A DNA stretch of 64,000 nucleotides, taken from assembly GCA_020726505.1 (NCBI GenBank), contig JAHLEZ010000040.1:186001-250000 (forward strand), given 5' to 3'. A program made the position numbers and the translations under genes. The notes beneath the pieces are model-generated. The model saw only the letters and a program-made list of their open reading frames with translations. It ran no database searches and had not been told where the DNA came from. Positions 11,826 to 23,338 of the stretch are shown here, piece by piece. This stretch comes from Leptodontidium sp. MPI-SDFR-AT-0119 (lineage: Eukaryota; Ascomycota; Leotiomycetes; Helotiales; Leptodontidiaceae). Position 1 is the first letter of the stretch, and each line of letters opens with the position of its first letter.

Positions 11826-12000
11826 GCCCGCGTTTGTTTACTTCGGGCTTTCTTCGGCATCTTGCTTCTTTCGCTTCCGTCCAATGTAGAATTCACTTTA
11901 CTTAGTAATCACTCTCCAAACAAGCTCTGGTGTGTAGTCTGGTGTGTCCCGCTCTCGTTGTCATCAACGACGCCCACAGGAGTTAACTCTCCTCGTGGAT
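11826..12000 (+). repeat. Copy A of a shared leader with a 45-bp two-hairpin core
   Basis: The core at 11954-11998 matches 56241-56285 at 41 of 45 positions, and all four differences are C/T or G/A transitions. It holds two inverted repeats: CGTTG(TCAT)CAACG and AGGAG(TTAACT)CTCCT. Weaker similarity (a TTTGTT(T/C)ACTTCG block and a CGCTTCC block) extends about 120 bp upstream in both copies. In copy B an open frame follows within 60 bp; here no related frame follows. Family unknown. Confidence 0.6.
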
Positions 12001-12369
12001 TTATCTGTCTCGTCCGCTCCTCTTCGTCCGTCTTCATTGACGCACGCGCTTGGCCTAAATGCCTCGCATTCTGAACAAAAACCCCAGGATGTTTCTTCGT
12101 TGAAGCATCTTCACTACGAGAAAACCCCCCTCATGGCTGTACGTACAGATTCGTGAGGGGACCTACCAAACTTCGATATTATTCAAGATCACAATTCAAT
12201 TCAGAGAGTTTTACGAGCGTTTGTGCCATGCATAATTGCATCTGCACGAGAGATGGCAGCCGTCAAAAGCGCATCCCCCCCAAAAAGTTGGACTTTTTTA
12301 TAGACTTCAGTTTGAACTCACTCTCTTTGCACGTAAGGAGTTCGTTTGGTGGAATCTGCTATATTCTTT

Positions 12370-14037
12370 TTATTGCGTCAATAATTGCAACGTCGGTATA
12401 TCCATGTAAATCTCGATCCCCTTCTTCTCGAAATCCAACCCTGTCTCGGTATCCTGCATCCAATCATTTGGAGTGAAGAACTTCGACGAAGGCGTGTACT
12501 CAGGATTTGCGATAGCTGCCCTCCCGATGATCCTCACGTACGAAACCTCCAGCCTCACAACGGCAACAACATCCGACTCCCAGAAATGGAACAGCATATC
12601 CCCAACTCGAGCATTGCTAGGTATCAATCCAATTACTCCAGACCGGGTTGAGAAGAGTCTTGGAGCTGAGGGTTCTGTTTCCCCATTCTCTTCTGGACCG
12701 AACTTGAACAGGGGAAGCAGCTCATGTTCACTTCTGCTTCCTCGAGTCGGTACTCCGAGAACCCCATGCATATCTTTTGCACCTTTCCAAGAGAAGTTCG
12801 GCTCAATGGCTCGTATCCTGTCCAACTCGGGCTTCTCCAGATCCAGAAGCACTCTCATAAACCCCTCATTCTTCCTCCTCAGCTTCTCCAGATCCGTCTG
12901 AGACTTCTGCAACGAAACTTTCCATTTCCGAGTAGCTTCAGGAGCTGCAATGAACTCATCATAGGAACATCCAACTGAAGACACACTCCCCGTATACACT
13001 CCAACTGCTTTGAATGCCTTCGTCCGATCATTATTGGACTGGAGCGGCACAAATGGGTTCCTCTTCTGTCCCAAATCCCGCTGCATCTGGTATGTGCCAC
13101 CGAAGAGCCGCTGAACCAATTGACTGAAATGAACAACTGTCTTGGTATTCAGAGCCGTAGAGCGGTACTGAAAGCGAACCACATCTTCATATACCTCGAA
13201 CAGAGACTTGGAATAATCCACTGGGAAACTTCCGTCCTGGCAATCATGTGCAATTCCAACGAACCCGTACACCTTGTCCCTGGGTTCTTCGCAGAGAGAG
13301 TCCTTGCAGACCTCCATAAGGTTCGCCAGCAGAAAACTATCTCCATGTCTCCCTTCTCTCTGCCGTGCAAGTTTGACTGCCAGATTCGTCGTCTCATCCC
13401 CCAGAATTCTGGCAAAGAAATCGACCCAGACTCCTGACCTCGACTGCCAATTGTTCTCCTGATCCATCTGCGACTTCAACCCCCAATGTAGTTCCAAATC
13501 CGTGGCTGCACCAATCTCCTGCACAATCCATATCCGCCTCCAGTACGATTGGTGGCACAGGGTGCCCAGATCGTTCAGATCCTCGTCGCCCACCTTGGGG
13601 CCTTGAGAGTGCATAATAATCCCTAACCAAACCAGTACTCTTTTCGCCCGAGCGTATATATATGCCATGAGTTCCACCTGTCTATTCCTCTCCTCCAGAT
13701 CCGATTGATTTATACATATCGCGTCAATCCAAAGCACTCGCTCTTCCGAAGCATGTCGCAGATGTACCAGTGCCAAAGCCAGGTTCTTCCTCACTTCAAC
13801 CCGTGTGCCATTTAATTCGATTGCCCTCAAATCGTCCGCTCTTCCCCATGTGTATGACAGCGCTTCGTACTTCGGTCTGTCTGCAAAGGCGGAGCGCCCG
13901 AGTTTGACTCGGATCGAGGCATTTCGAGGACCGGGTTGGAGGATAGCGAGGCGGATCGAGGGACGAACTGTAGAGAGGTCCAGAGGCTCGTATTTGAAGT
14001 TTGGGAAGCCGTGTATAGTTGCGGATGTGGTTGACAT
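12370..14037 (-). CDS. HET-domain (heterokaryon incompatibility) protein
   Basis: A single uninterrupted exon encodes 555 aa. The HET core lies in the first 230 residues: YEALSYTWGRADD, then VRKNLALALVHLRH, WIDAICINQSDLEERNRQVE, ARAKRVLVWLG and YWRRIWIVQEIGAATDL. These are the three conserved HET blocks, now seen as a TIR-like fold that can act as an NADase or cell-death inducer in fungal nonself recognition. A DKVYGFVGIAHDCQDG block follows, as in many such proteins. The C-terminal half is not recognised. No membrane segment or signal peptide is seen. The start is the first ATG of the frame and gives a normal N-terminus. The 718-bp gap on its 3' side holds repeat copy A. Confidence 0.92.
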   Translation of the reverse strand: MSTTSATIHGFPNFKYEPLDLSTVRPSIRLAILQPGPRNASIRVKLGRSAFADRPKYEALSYTWGRADDLRAIELNGTRVEVRKNLALALVHLRHASEERVLWIDAICINQSDLEERNRQVELMAYIYARAKRVLVWLGIIMHSQGPKVGDEDLNDLGTLCHQSYWRRIWIVQEIGAATDLELHWGLKSQMDQENNWQSRSGVWVDFFARILGDETTNLAVKLARQREGRHGDSFLLANLMEVCKDSLCEEPRDKVYGFVGIAHDCQDGSFPVDYSKSLFEVYEDVVRFQYRSTALNTKTVVHFSQLVQRLFGGTYQMQRDLGQKRNPFVPLQSNNDRTKAFKAVGVYTGSVSSVGCSYDEFIAAPEATRKWKVSLQKSQTDLEKLRRKNEGFMRVLLDLEKPELDRIRAIEPNFSWKGAKDMHGVLGVPTRGSRSEHELLPLFKFGPEENGETEPSAPRLFSTRSGVIGLIPSNARVGDMLFHFWESDVVAVVRLEVSYVRIIGRAAIANPEYTPSSKFFTPNDWMQDTETGLDFEKKGIEIYMDIPTLQLLTQ

Positions 14038-15187
14038 TGTGGACGGCTTCTTGCAGATGAGGGGGGATGGTGGGGTTGAAGATAGGCATGTCAGCTACGA
14101 GCTATGCCGTGATCATTGGTTCGCTGTGGTTCGGAGGCTCTGTTGATGTTAATAGCCTGTAGCTCCCACTTTAGTAGCTGTCTCTAGAAGCTGCTCAGGC
14201 GGGCGATTCCTCCGTGCTGTATTGAAGAAGACGGTAGAGAGGACGAAGCATTCTGGAGTCGTGATTCCTCACCATAGGCCAATCCTGGTACAGATCATGG
14301 AAAGACTGTGTGTTTGGACTTGCCGGGAGCGAGGACTTCTCCAGATCAAACGTACTGTACATCGCAAGGCCATTCATTGCCCGAACCTCGAGGCATCATG
14401 ATCACTGAGTCCTGCAGACATCTTATAGTTGTAGAAGCCTGCTTGTCGTGGGATGGAGGACCGTGGAAGTGACTTGACTTGTGATGGCTGGGAGATTGTT
14501 CGGAAATGAGGAAGTTCAGGCTGGCCAAGCGCTAATTTGGACAACCCCTCACTAGATCTTCAACTGTAGCAGGATTTACAACTCCCTTTCCCAAGTAATT
14601 CTGTAAATCTGCAAATATCTTTGTATACTTATATCTCATGGTTGTTACTTGTTTGCATTGTATCTTATGACATTGTTTGTCGTTCAATTTCTCTCTTCCT
14701 AATTCTTCCTCTCTTGAGTCTGGCCAGTTCCTTACAGTTCATGTCTTTGACTACGACCGAGCAGAAGCATTTTCTCCCCAGCTTTTAAGTATTTATTTGA
14801 TGAAATAACTTCATACTTCGGGGTGCCATTCCGTTCCAAAGCCAGGTGGCTGGGATATATCAGATTGCCCGGTCTCTCTAGCTCCCACCGCCCATTGGAG
14901 GTCGTCGAATTCCAATCCTGTGACGCTACTCGTACCGTCCAGGCGAAGCTTGGAATACCGAAATGAAGAGACACGCTTCAGGTATGTCTTTCTATTCTAA
15001 AGATTCAATCTGTTAACCTATCAAACACAGCACAGAGAGCAACAACGTACCCCGGGCTCCAACTCCATTCTCCATCATCTCCTTTACTCAATAAAAAGAC
15101 ACCGAAAGTAGCAAACCGCCACGACTACCGAGCCCGACTCTCTGGTATTGATTCAAGTTTTCCCCCCAACGCCATGACACCGAACGG
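14038..15187. other. 1.15 kb with no supportable gene
   Basis: This is the upstream side of the HET gene. Only short frames without natural composition are present, and no strong promoter element or RNA gene was recognised. The MITE at 15190 marks its right border. Confidence 0.4.
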
Positions 15188-15189
15188 TA

Positions 15190-15664
15190 TAGCCGTACAA
15201 CTAACAAGTCGGAATCCTGATTTCAAGCGAGCCGCACCTTTAGAGCGATTTACCCCTCCGAAATCAATTTGAGGGCCACCGATAACTACACAACAGCACT
15301 TATTATTAAAATAAAAAAAGTTAATCGCGATAAAAATTTCCATAAAGTAAGTCCTTTGATTATAGCAGATTTTTATGTGGCGTGATATTCGTGGAGTAAT
15401 ACATAAATCCCATAACGGGCATTTTTTGCTCGCGTCTTGCCCACCTCTTAATTTTGCAACTTTTTTATTCCTTAAATAACTTTATAACCACGCATCTAGA
15501 TTAAATTTAGTAAGCATGAAAATGATGTGCTAGGTGCCAGTTTTATAGCGATCGACTTTAATTTAATTGAACGTTGTATTCGTAAAGTTGGCTTTGGGAA
15601 ATCTGAGGGGTAAATCGGGCCAAAAAGCCAAAATCAGGATTCCGACTAGATAGTTGTACGGCTG
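15190..15664. mobile_element. 475-bp MITE with long inverted repeats and TA target duplication
   Basis: The left end (TAGCCGTACAACTA...) and the inverted right end (CAGCCGTACAACTA...) match over about 35 bp, including AGTCGGAATCCTGATTT. A second matching block (CGATTTACCCCTC) follows after a diverged spacer, so each arm is about 75-80 bp. TA dinucleotides flank both ends (15188-15189 and 15665-15666), the target duplication of Tc1/mariner/pogo-type elements. The interior is AT-rich and non-coding. It is inferred to be non-autonomous. Confidence 0.8.
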
Positions 15665-15679
15665 TACCAATCATACAGT

Positions 15680-17403
15680 CTACTGTGGCCTCAACGCACC
15701 CATCTCATTAACAGCCCATTTCCCATCGATATACTGCCTCAGCTTCTTCCCCCAAAATGAAATAGGAACGGCAACGAATCCAACAGCCAGAATCATAATA
15801 GCAAGCTGGATATTGGCTCCGAAATACCCCTGAGATTTCACCCATGGTACAACTGCAAAACTGATCCCGAAACTGGCCATGTAGCTCAACCCGCTGACAA
15901 CCACGATTGCTGGAGCCGCCCATCGAGGAAAAGCCTCCGTTACCCAAAGGGTATTAGCAGTAGCCAAGGAAGCGAAGCTGAAGCAGTTGAGCGTGTAAGA
16001 GAAGTAAATCCACATCCAGTGCCATTTATTCCGGGCAGTGAGACCGTACAATATGACGCTCGCAGCACCAGTAAGAATGGGTAAAATGAACGCGGGGAGG
16101 TAGTACTCTGCATCCCGAATCCCATTGTTCTTCATGGCAAGTCGTCTTGTAATTGCAGCTATCATGAGCCCAGCTGCTGGCCAAGAAAGGAGAGACCCTA
16201 CTGCCCCAGCCAGGTTAACCAGACCGACAGTGTGGATAGGTAAAAGGTATGGGGGGTCAGTTAGCACCGTAGGGTATGTTTCTGCAATGGATAGCATGCT
16301 GCCAAAGATGAGTGCTTCCAGGACGGCGACCCAGAAGACGAGTGGGTTGAGAAAGCACAGAAAGATCTGTGGGTAACAAGCAAGCATGGATTTCCAGCCT
16401 CCTCTAGTCGTTCCCCAGAATTGCAGTTCTCCAAATCTTCCTGGAGTATCAGGTAAAGCCTTTCCTCCAGGAACTTCTTCCCAAGATTCATACAGCTTGA
16501 TCTTCTCTGTTGAGCTTTGAATGATTATCCGACCATCAAAGGCGACGGCAGGTCGAATAAAGTATGTCTCAGGCAAAAAGAAGAACAGGAGGGCCAAAGC
16601 TGTGCTGCATGGTACGAGCCAGATGAGGAAGAATGATCGCCAGTTCGTGGATGAGTCTGCCATATATGGGACGAAGGATAGGATCAAAAGTTCGATTACC
16701 CCACCCAGAGACCAGATCATGGCGATTGCTTGAGGCCGTTGATGAATGAATGTGAGATCGATAAGGACCAGAAGAGTCTACGCATGTTAGCCTGTCCACA
16801 TCGCCTTTGTGGGATACGTACCACACTCGAGGCTGCTCCAGCTGCCAGTCCTTGAAAACACTGTGCAGCTAAGAGTGAAAAGAAAGTCTTTGAAACACCA
16901 GCCCATAGCGTGGCAAGAAGGAGCATGAGTGAACCAAGTAGCAAGACTGGTCGTCTGCCAACGGCGAGAGATAACGGGATCCATATGAACGCTCCAATAC
17001 CCATGCAAAGCGTTGGAGCAGAAAGGAGGATTGTCAATCCGAATGGTTTTGTTTCCTTCAAGACTCAACAGGTGATTTACCAGCAAGATAGAACACGTAC
17101 ATTTGCAGTGAACTCCAGGGCAAGTGGCTTGAACATCAAGCTCGCCCCTTGCACGACAATGAGACCCGCGCAAGAAAAGACAAGAAGGGCAAGAAACGCT
17201 CCGGCTCGCTTTGTGGAGCTCCAATTCAATGGGTCTCGTTCCGAATGTGTTGGAATGGGAAGATTGATTGTTCGGCCATCGGAAGATATGAGATACACAC
17301 TCCCCGAGATGTCGAGGGTTTCTCGTTTAGAGGCGAGAGATGGAGCCTGGGATCCAAACAAAGACGTAGCCGAGGACGTCGAAGAACAGATTGAAGTCAT
17401 CAT
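15680..17403 (-). CDS. MFS transporter, DHA1-like (drug:H+ antiporter type)
   Basis: Three exons (17403-17101, 17055-16822, 16777-15680) encode 544 aa. The N-terminus is hydrophilic and ends in SERDPLNWSSTKR, the DPLNW signature that precedes the first helix in fungal DHA1 carriers. About twelve helices follow, with the loop motif PLSLAVGRRPVLLLGS between TM2 and TM3 (the MFS motif A region) and a long charged loop (about residues 230-280) between TM6 and TM7. Family members export drugs, toxins or polyamines, or import small organic ions; the substrate is unknown. The first intron is taken as AAT|GTACGT...GAAG|GAA because a shorter choice gives only 37 nt and loses the frame. The stop lies 16 bp from the MITE, so the element may affect the 3' UTR. 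Confidence 0.87.
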
Positions 17404-18564
17404 GAGTCGTTTGAGCTGCGGGCCTGTCGTGGAGAAGTGGATGTGGCATCCATTAATACGTGAGACGCTGTCTTTTTCTTGCTCGGATGGGGGATTGATA
17501 CTCCTCGACGTTTGAACTTTGCATAGCGTTCAATGCAAGGCAACACAAAGGAAAGTTTAATAAATTCAAGGTTATCTTGAATGTTAACAGATGGCCAATG
17601 GCCAATAGTTCAAGGGTAAAATTGCTTGCTCAAGGCTGAATTCTGAAACCATAAGGGACACAGAGTGTGGTTGACAAGCGGCTTGTGCGGATTAAACTTT
17701 CGGCATCGTATCAAACTTCCCCAAACGGTTAATTATCCTGATGATTTAAGGCCGAGAAGTGATCCGAGAGAGAAACAACATTGCTAGAGGAAAGGTCAGT
17801 GGGTATTCGTCTACTGATTTGAGTTCTTTATGAAACAAAGTGGTCTGAACATTTACACAAACCTCGGCAATAGTTTCATAGAGAATGAACTCATTGTTTA
17901 CCGCACAGGCCTTGTATATCGCGCACAGTCCAATGGAGCTTGGCCCGGTTTCTCTTTGAGATGCTTGTATTGCTAGTGGAAACTCAATTATAACAACCGG
18001 GCAATCCACATTCAACGAAGCCATCAATGCTGTCAGGTATGTAGTTTGAATCGACGAATGTTTAACTCTGGCTAGGAGGCTTATGATAGAAGACAGTCTA
18101 GTGAAAGCTTAGGCTGACGTGAAGAAGGATCGGATGATAAAATAAAGGGTGGTCCTGTCACATGTCCCCATTCCAGAGTCTTGAAGCTCACGATGCTCCA
18201 GATGCTCACTAGTGTAGATTTAGGCCATCTGTGGGGCCAAAGTCTGGATATTTGCTGCCGTGATGAAGACCCAACTTAGTTCAAGTGATTCTCTGCGATA
18301 CTGAATCCTACCACTTGCCGAATGTGTGACAGGGCACGTCAAAAGCCAGAAAACAAGCATTCACGCTGAGTCTTGAACCAACAACTTCTTCTGAGAGAAA
18401 CCAGAGAGTTTGCCATAATGTAGTAAGATAGATTATGAAGCTTGTCATCTTTCGTGTTGGTTCATTATCTCCTTTTCATTCACGAACTTTATAGTCTAAA
18501 TGAGGCTCAAATATCAATGATGCACATGAGAGCGTATTCTCCTTGCCGCACCCTCTGTTTCCAT
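17404..18564. other. Intergenic between two MFS genes
   Basis: A minus-strand frame of about 92 codons (ATG at 18024, stop at 17746) has fairly natural composition but no recognised domain and no partner exon. No RNA gene or repeat is supported here. Confidence 0.35.
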
Positions 18565-20233
18565 TCATTGCTGATTTCTGAGGCACTTGATTATTACCAC
18601 TATCAATGCCACGATGCACCATTCAGCCACGGCGACGAAGAGAGGAAGCCCAAGAGAAACCCCTCCATGATCTAGACCCTCGTTGAAAGAACGTGCCAGG
18701 ACCCATGCGTTGAATAATCCCCCTCCGACCATATCCATATAGAATATAATGATATAGAGGCGGCTTATATCCCCTTTATTTATGTTCTTCGTCAGAGACA
18801 GCTCGCTTCGTGCTGCCATGCGAAAACCTTGGCCAGCGGCACAAAAGACAAATCCTGAAAGTAGTGTAAGTATGAGAAGGCAGAGGTATAAGAATCTCGT
18901 CTTACCTAAGATCACGACTATCCAGCTTTGAGCTACTCCTATGAGTAGCAGCCCAACCATCATGCAAGCGGCACAGAAACAGCAAACATTGAGCGTATCC
19001 CAGTCTTTTGGAAAGAAGTACATCACTGCCAGGGGTGGCAAGTTCACTAGATTACTTGATGATTGTAAAACAGATGCCTAAGATGTTAGCATATGCTCAA
19101 TTCAAACCACCCTAATATAGACTTACATATTTCAGGCTCATTCCAAACTTTCTCGTCAGAACTTGTAACAATGTGCTTCCTGACATCAATTGTCCGAAGA
19201 TATTGGTAAACGAGAATGTCATAATTAAGAAGAAATTTGTGGGGGATGAGAAGAGGACCTTGAGAGTTACCACGAACTGGGTAAGTATGGATATGGGTTT
19301 GGGATGATCCTCGGTTGTCTGCTGTTCGGTGGGCTCAATCGGCATGTGCCAAAAAAGAGCTACAACTGCAAAGGTCGAAGAGGCGAGGCCTAGAACCAAC
19401 GGATACCAGATGCATCTATCCATTAGAGATGCCGAAATCCCTTTGGCGAGAAAATCGGGTACTAGGACAACCATTTGTCCAAGAGTGAATGTAGAGAACC
19501 TGTACCAATCACTTGTCAACCTGGCAACATCGTATTAAATCATTCTGCTTTTCATTTCCTACCTTTCATCTTCGGGGGTAACCAAAGCAAGAATCATAAA
19601 TAGCATTTCTAGTCGCATATAAGGCCCAGAAGCAATTGAAAGGGTGAGTGAAGAAACCCAAGTCCACTCCACAGGCAAAAGTTGGGTTCCTACTACAAAA
19701 AGGTCAGTTCGCCAGAATAATAAGACACGCACTAAATCAGCTTACAGATTAAATAAATCCAGAGCTGTCCCAGGACATGGAATAACAAATTGAGTTGAAG
19801 CATTTGTCTTATACCCCATTTCCGAAGAAGCGAAGGTATGTAAACACTTGCAATAAGCGCTAACTTCGTTAGCGTGGCTTAGACAAGGATACATTCTGAA
19901 CCCACCGAGAGCAGTATCGAGGTTGACTTGTTTAGAAGTGATAGATGCGAGCTTCTTCTGGACTGGGATAGCATCTGTCTCGCAGTGGCTCCCTTCCGGA
20001 AACATCTTGGGAAAGGTAATAGGCTTTTGAAGTTCTTTACAAATTGAGTTTGCGTACAGTTGTAATAGAGGGGCTTCCGAGAATTGATAGGATATGCTGA
20101 CAAGTACCATAACTCCAAAACAGCATACCTTTGTCCAGGATTTGTCGGGTCCTGCTTCAGCTGCAGGGCTTGACACGCGTGATGTGAGAAGGGGCTCACG
20201 TGCGTCATTGCTTGCGGCGTCTTGCGGCGTCAT
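18565..20233 (-). CDS. MFS general-substrate transporter, subfamily unassigned
   Basis: Six exons (20233-19906, 19859-19746, 19692-19563, 19520-19127, 19077-18906, 18854-18565) give 475 aa. Every junction is needed to keep the frame except the last intron, which is 51 nt and in frame but has canonical GTAAG and TTTCAG ends. The protein starts with a short polar tail (EPLLTSRVSSP), then TM1, then an outer loop with cysteines (SICKELQ...GSHCETD). Later come VTPEDER before the central loop and helices up to VALIVVIIKCLRNQQ. The architecture matches fungal MFS carriers with a cysteine-bearing first outer loop; no substrate can be named. The neighbouring MFS gene on the same strand is only distantly similar, so this is not a recent duplication. 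Confidence 0.8.
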
Positions 20234-21246
20234 GATGAAAGTATTGCTGGGGCAATTTGGAGTCTCGTTGCACGATGAAATTATCTAGATGCCTTCAACG
20301 TCTGAGCAAATGGAACCACCTTGAAGTGTGGTTGTACAGAAGTGATGGAAGGCGCTCGCATGTCTCGGCTGCCTGTTGTCAAAAGGAAAATGAAATTAAG
20401 CGAGTCTTTTTCGGACCTTCGCGCTTGTCTGCCTCGTCTGCTTTTGCCATGGTCTACTTGCCAGTGGCGTGTCAGGAAATGCTGTCCAATTGTTGTCTCG
20501 TTAAAAAATTGGCCTGTGGTCGAATGTCTTTCAGGCGTGGGACAGTGATGTCCTTAAAAAGACCCGACCGGAGCATTTGCATGTTTGTGGTATTACTTCA
20601 TACGCAGCGCAATTGCTTGAATGTGGTCAGATCCATTCTTTGTCCGCACTATTGTTCACTTATCTCAGCAACTGTCCCAGGAAAGCATGTTGAAGAGCTT
20701 CATCTCTTCCACGGATCCTCGGCGCTATTTTCGTTAAGGAGGATAGAATTGGCAATTGACGCATCAAAAGCTGTGCACGTAATCTATCATCGAGGTAGGC
20801 AAGTTTAATTACCTCTCAAATAAATTCTCGCTTCATCTTTTGAGAAGTGACTACTGACTAGAATCGCGAGATCTGTGCTTCACGAAAGTAAGGGGTGGGG
20901 AGAAAACCGACAGAATTTAAGGCTGGGACCAGGCTGTGTTAAAGGATTACCAAGAGCCTTGATTGGTCTAGATTGTGATTTGGGGTGGATGCTCTGCCCT
21001 GTCGGTTGCCTTTAGGCAGTATTGGTGGTCATGGGGTCGTTGGGCACCTATGATGACCTCGGATAAGGTGTGCGCTGGCTGCGGGCTGCGCCAACTGAAA
21101 AGGAAAACGAGGCTCAAGTCTTTGATTGTGCTCCTTGCGAGGCTGGCATATGCGAGACCATTAAAAAACCCGAGAGTCTCTATAAAAGCACAGTGTCATC
21201 TCTTGTTTTCCCGATTTGGTGTACTCTCTGCTCCCGCTCTGTCGTG
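20234..21246 (+). promoter_or_regulatory. Divergent intergenic region with TATAAAAG box
   Basis: The gap separates the minus-strand MFS gene and the plus-strand gene at 21247. TATAAAAG at 21181-21188 sits 66 bp before the ATG and supports that start over in-frame codons further upstream. The remaining kilobase contains only implausible frames. Confidence 0.5.
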
Positions 21247-22597
21247 ATGTCTACTTCCAGTGGTCGAAAAGGCGACAGATCCAGAAGGAGGAACCAGGAA
21301 AACAACGATGAGGATCGCAGAGAAGAGAGAGATAGGACACCGCGTCGATACGATCACGATCCGGCCACTTACACAACATTAAAAGAATTGGAGGAGGATG
21401 TAGAACAGTTTCATCTGGGAGACCGAGGAAACGATGAGGACCAACGAGAAGATGAGCGTGCAGGCTCACGACAGAGACCAAGCTCATCCTCTTCATGGAG
21501 CGATTGGAATTGGATGGATGCTGATCCGAGAGGGTATTGGTGGAGGTCCAAGAAGAACGAACGGGATGAAGACATCTATGAATACGACACGGAAAGCCAG
21601 GCCCCCAAGACCGAGAGTATTGCATCTTCATCTCGCAATTATACAATTACTCGGACCGAGGATTCGACTTCACGCCATGCTAATATCTGGCAATCAAAAT
21701 CTACGTCAAGTGATGTACGAAGTCATAGAGAAGAAGAAAGTTATAGCAGGCTCGGAACAACACAACTAGGTTCATACAAACCAAGTGAGCCATCGACAAA
21801 GATTTCTCCAGGGATGATGTCTCAAGATGTTTATATAGGACGTACAGTCATCACTGATGATGACGATTCGCCCGAGGATTCTCGCGACTCCACGGCTGAA
21901 GGGAATCGGCAACTGTCAATAAATATCTCCGGGTCTGACGTGGCGGATCAATCGTCCCAGCTACCTCCAGTGCTCATCCCACCATCAACGAGTATATGTG
22001 GCTGTGACTTGAGAGATCGTCTTTGTGGTGTTATAATCTTCCCTTCTCATCCATTGCCAAAGGATGGGAAGATCAGTTCGAAGAGAAGTAAAGGCAAGAC
22101 GGGATCATCCTCAAAATCGAAATCTACCTCAGGCTCAAGCTCAACCTCTGGTCCAGGATCAGGATCTGGGAGGCTTTCTGTGAAGGTGAACATTTCCCGA
22201 TCTTTTCATTGTTCCTATATAGCATATCTACACTGTTGACTTACAATTCTTTACTCAGGGCCCAAATGGTTCAGGCTGTGGCCCGATCGTAATGCCAGGA
22301 ATCACGCCGTCTCCCAAGCCCCAGCCTCCTCCTGAAGACGCTTCTAGCAGGGACTGGGAGGAACACGACCGGCAGGTTGCTCAATGGGAAGAAGAATATG
22401 AAGATTGGAAGCATATTACATGTCCTTGCAGACGTGGCTATTTTGATGAGGACGGAAAGTGGGTATCTGGTGGAGAGGTTCGTAGGGGGGCGGCGGTTCC
22501 CAATCCTCGTTGGGAATCCAGCGATGGTATTGCGCCAGATGTGAGATCGACGAGGGACAAGTATAAGGTAAAATTGTTTGAAAGAGTTTACGGGTAG
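21247..22597 (+). CDS. Low-complexity charged protein of unknown function
   Basis: Two exons (21247-22185 and 22259-22597; intron GTGAAC...CTCAG) give 425 aa. The first 230 residues are rich in Arg, Glu, Asp and Ser (for example DEDRREERDRTPRRYDHD) and look disordered. A central conserved-looking segment has CGCDLRDRLCGVII. A Ser/Gly/Lys linker (GKTGSSSKSKSTSGSSSTS) leads to an acidic helix (DWEEHDRQVAQWEEEYEDW) and a CPCRRGYFDEDGKW turn. The four cysteines could bind a metal, but no family was recognised. Arg/Ser/Asp-rich composition is common in nuclear or RNA-associated proteins; that is only a hint. The intron keeps both halves in one frame and the TATA box supports the start. Confidence 0.65.
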
Positions 22598-23338
22598 TAG
22601 AGAATGGCCGGTTGATCAAGAGCACTCATGTATAGTAAAGTAAGGTTGACTCGGCAACAATGACCCAAGCAAGGTTGAAGCTTTTTGCAAAAAATGAAGT
22701 GCACCAGTTCTACATTGCGTGGATAATCAAGTGACTTTGGTTTGTTTCTCTGGTTTATGACTATTTCAATAACAATTAGTATTGGCTTTATCTTCTGCAA
22801 GCACAAGATTGCGTTCAGCTAGATTATTATCTTTTGCTGAAATTGAGGCCAGCCTCGGATGAATGGATGTACTTCGTAGATACTAACACATGCAATAAAG
22901 CCCTGTCGCTGCTGATGGCTGCAGCACCCCACCATTTTCTCCAGCTTGAACGGAAACCTTCGTGCAACGAAGGCGGAACCAACAAGAGAGTGGCTGAATA
23001 ACAGGGTTTCCATTGGGGCCACCATCTCTGCTGCAGTGCGACCAACCACTCCAAAAGTAAGGCGAACAAACCGGTCAGAATCTGACCTTCGTGTCCAGAG
23101 TCCGTCCACATGGACATCTGCCTCGTCTGCCTCGTCTGCCTCGAAGATTGGGAAGCCTTCAACTGGAGGAATATGACTTTTTCTACCTGAGATGTACAGG
23201 GTAAACAGTCTATTGATGCCCAAGGCTCGCTGCGTTTGAGGGAGGTTACAGAGTCGCCTCATAATAAAGAGACAAGGTGCTCGAGCAATGAATGACTCTG
23301 TGTTTGAGGATTAGAAGACACGCGGAAAACAAGACCAC
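22598..23338. other. Intergenic; short nonanucleotide repeat
   Basis: A minus-strand frame of 147 codons (23262-22819) contains three TCTGCCTCG units at about 23118-23145, read as Glu-Ala-Asp repeats. Its composition is mixed and it lacks support, so it is not called a gene. The 5' side of the STAND gene lies here. Confidence 0.35.

Noticed and set aside
17746..18024. 92-codon minus-strand frame with fairly natural composition
   Set aside because: No domain, no clear exon partner and no promoter element; too weak to call a gene.
20257..20808. 183-codon plus-strand frame upstream of 21247
   Set aside because: Composition is rich in Cys, Arg and Ser with no domain and looks like chance in a promoter region.
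22819..23262. 147-codon minus-strand frame with Glu-Ala-Asp repeats
   Set aside because: The repeat is a simple nonanucleotide run and the rest has no recognisable family; it also overlaps the likely promoter of the STAND gene.
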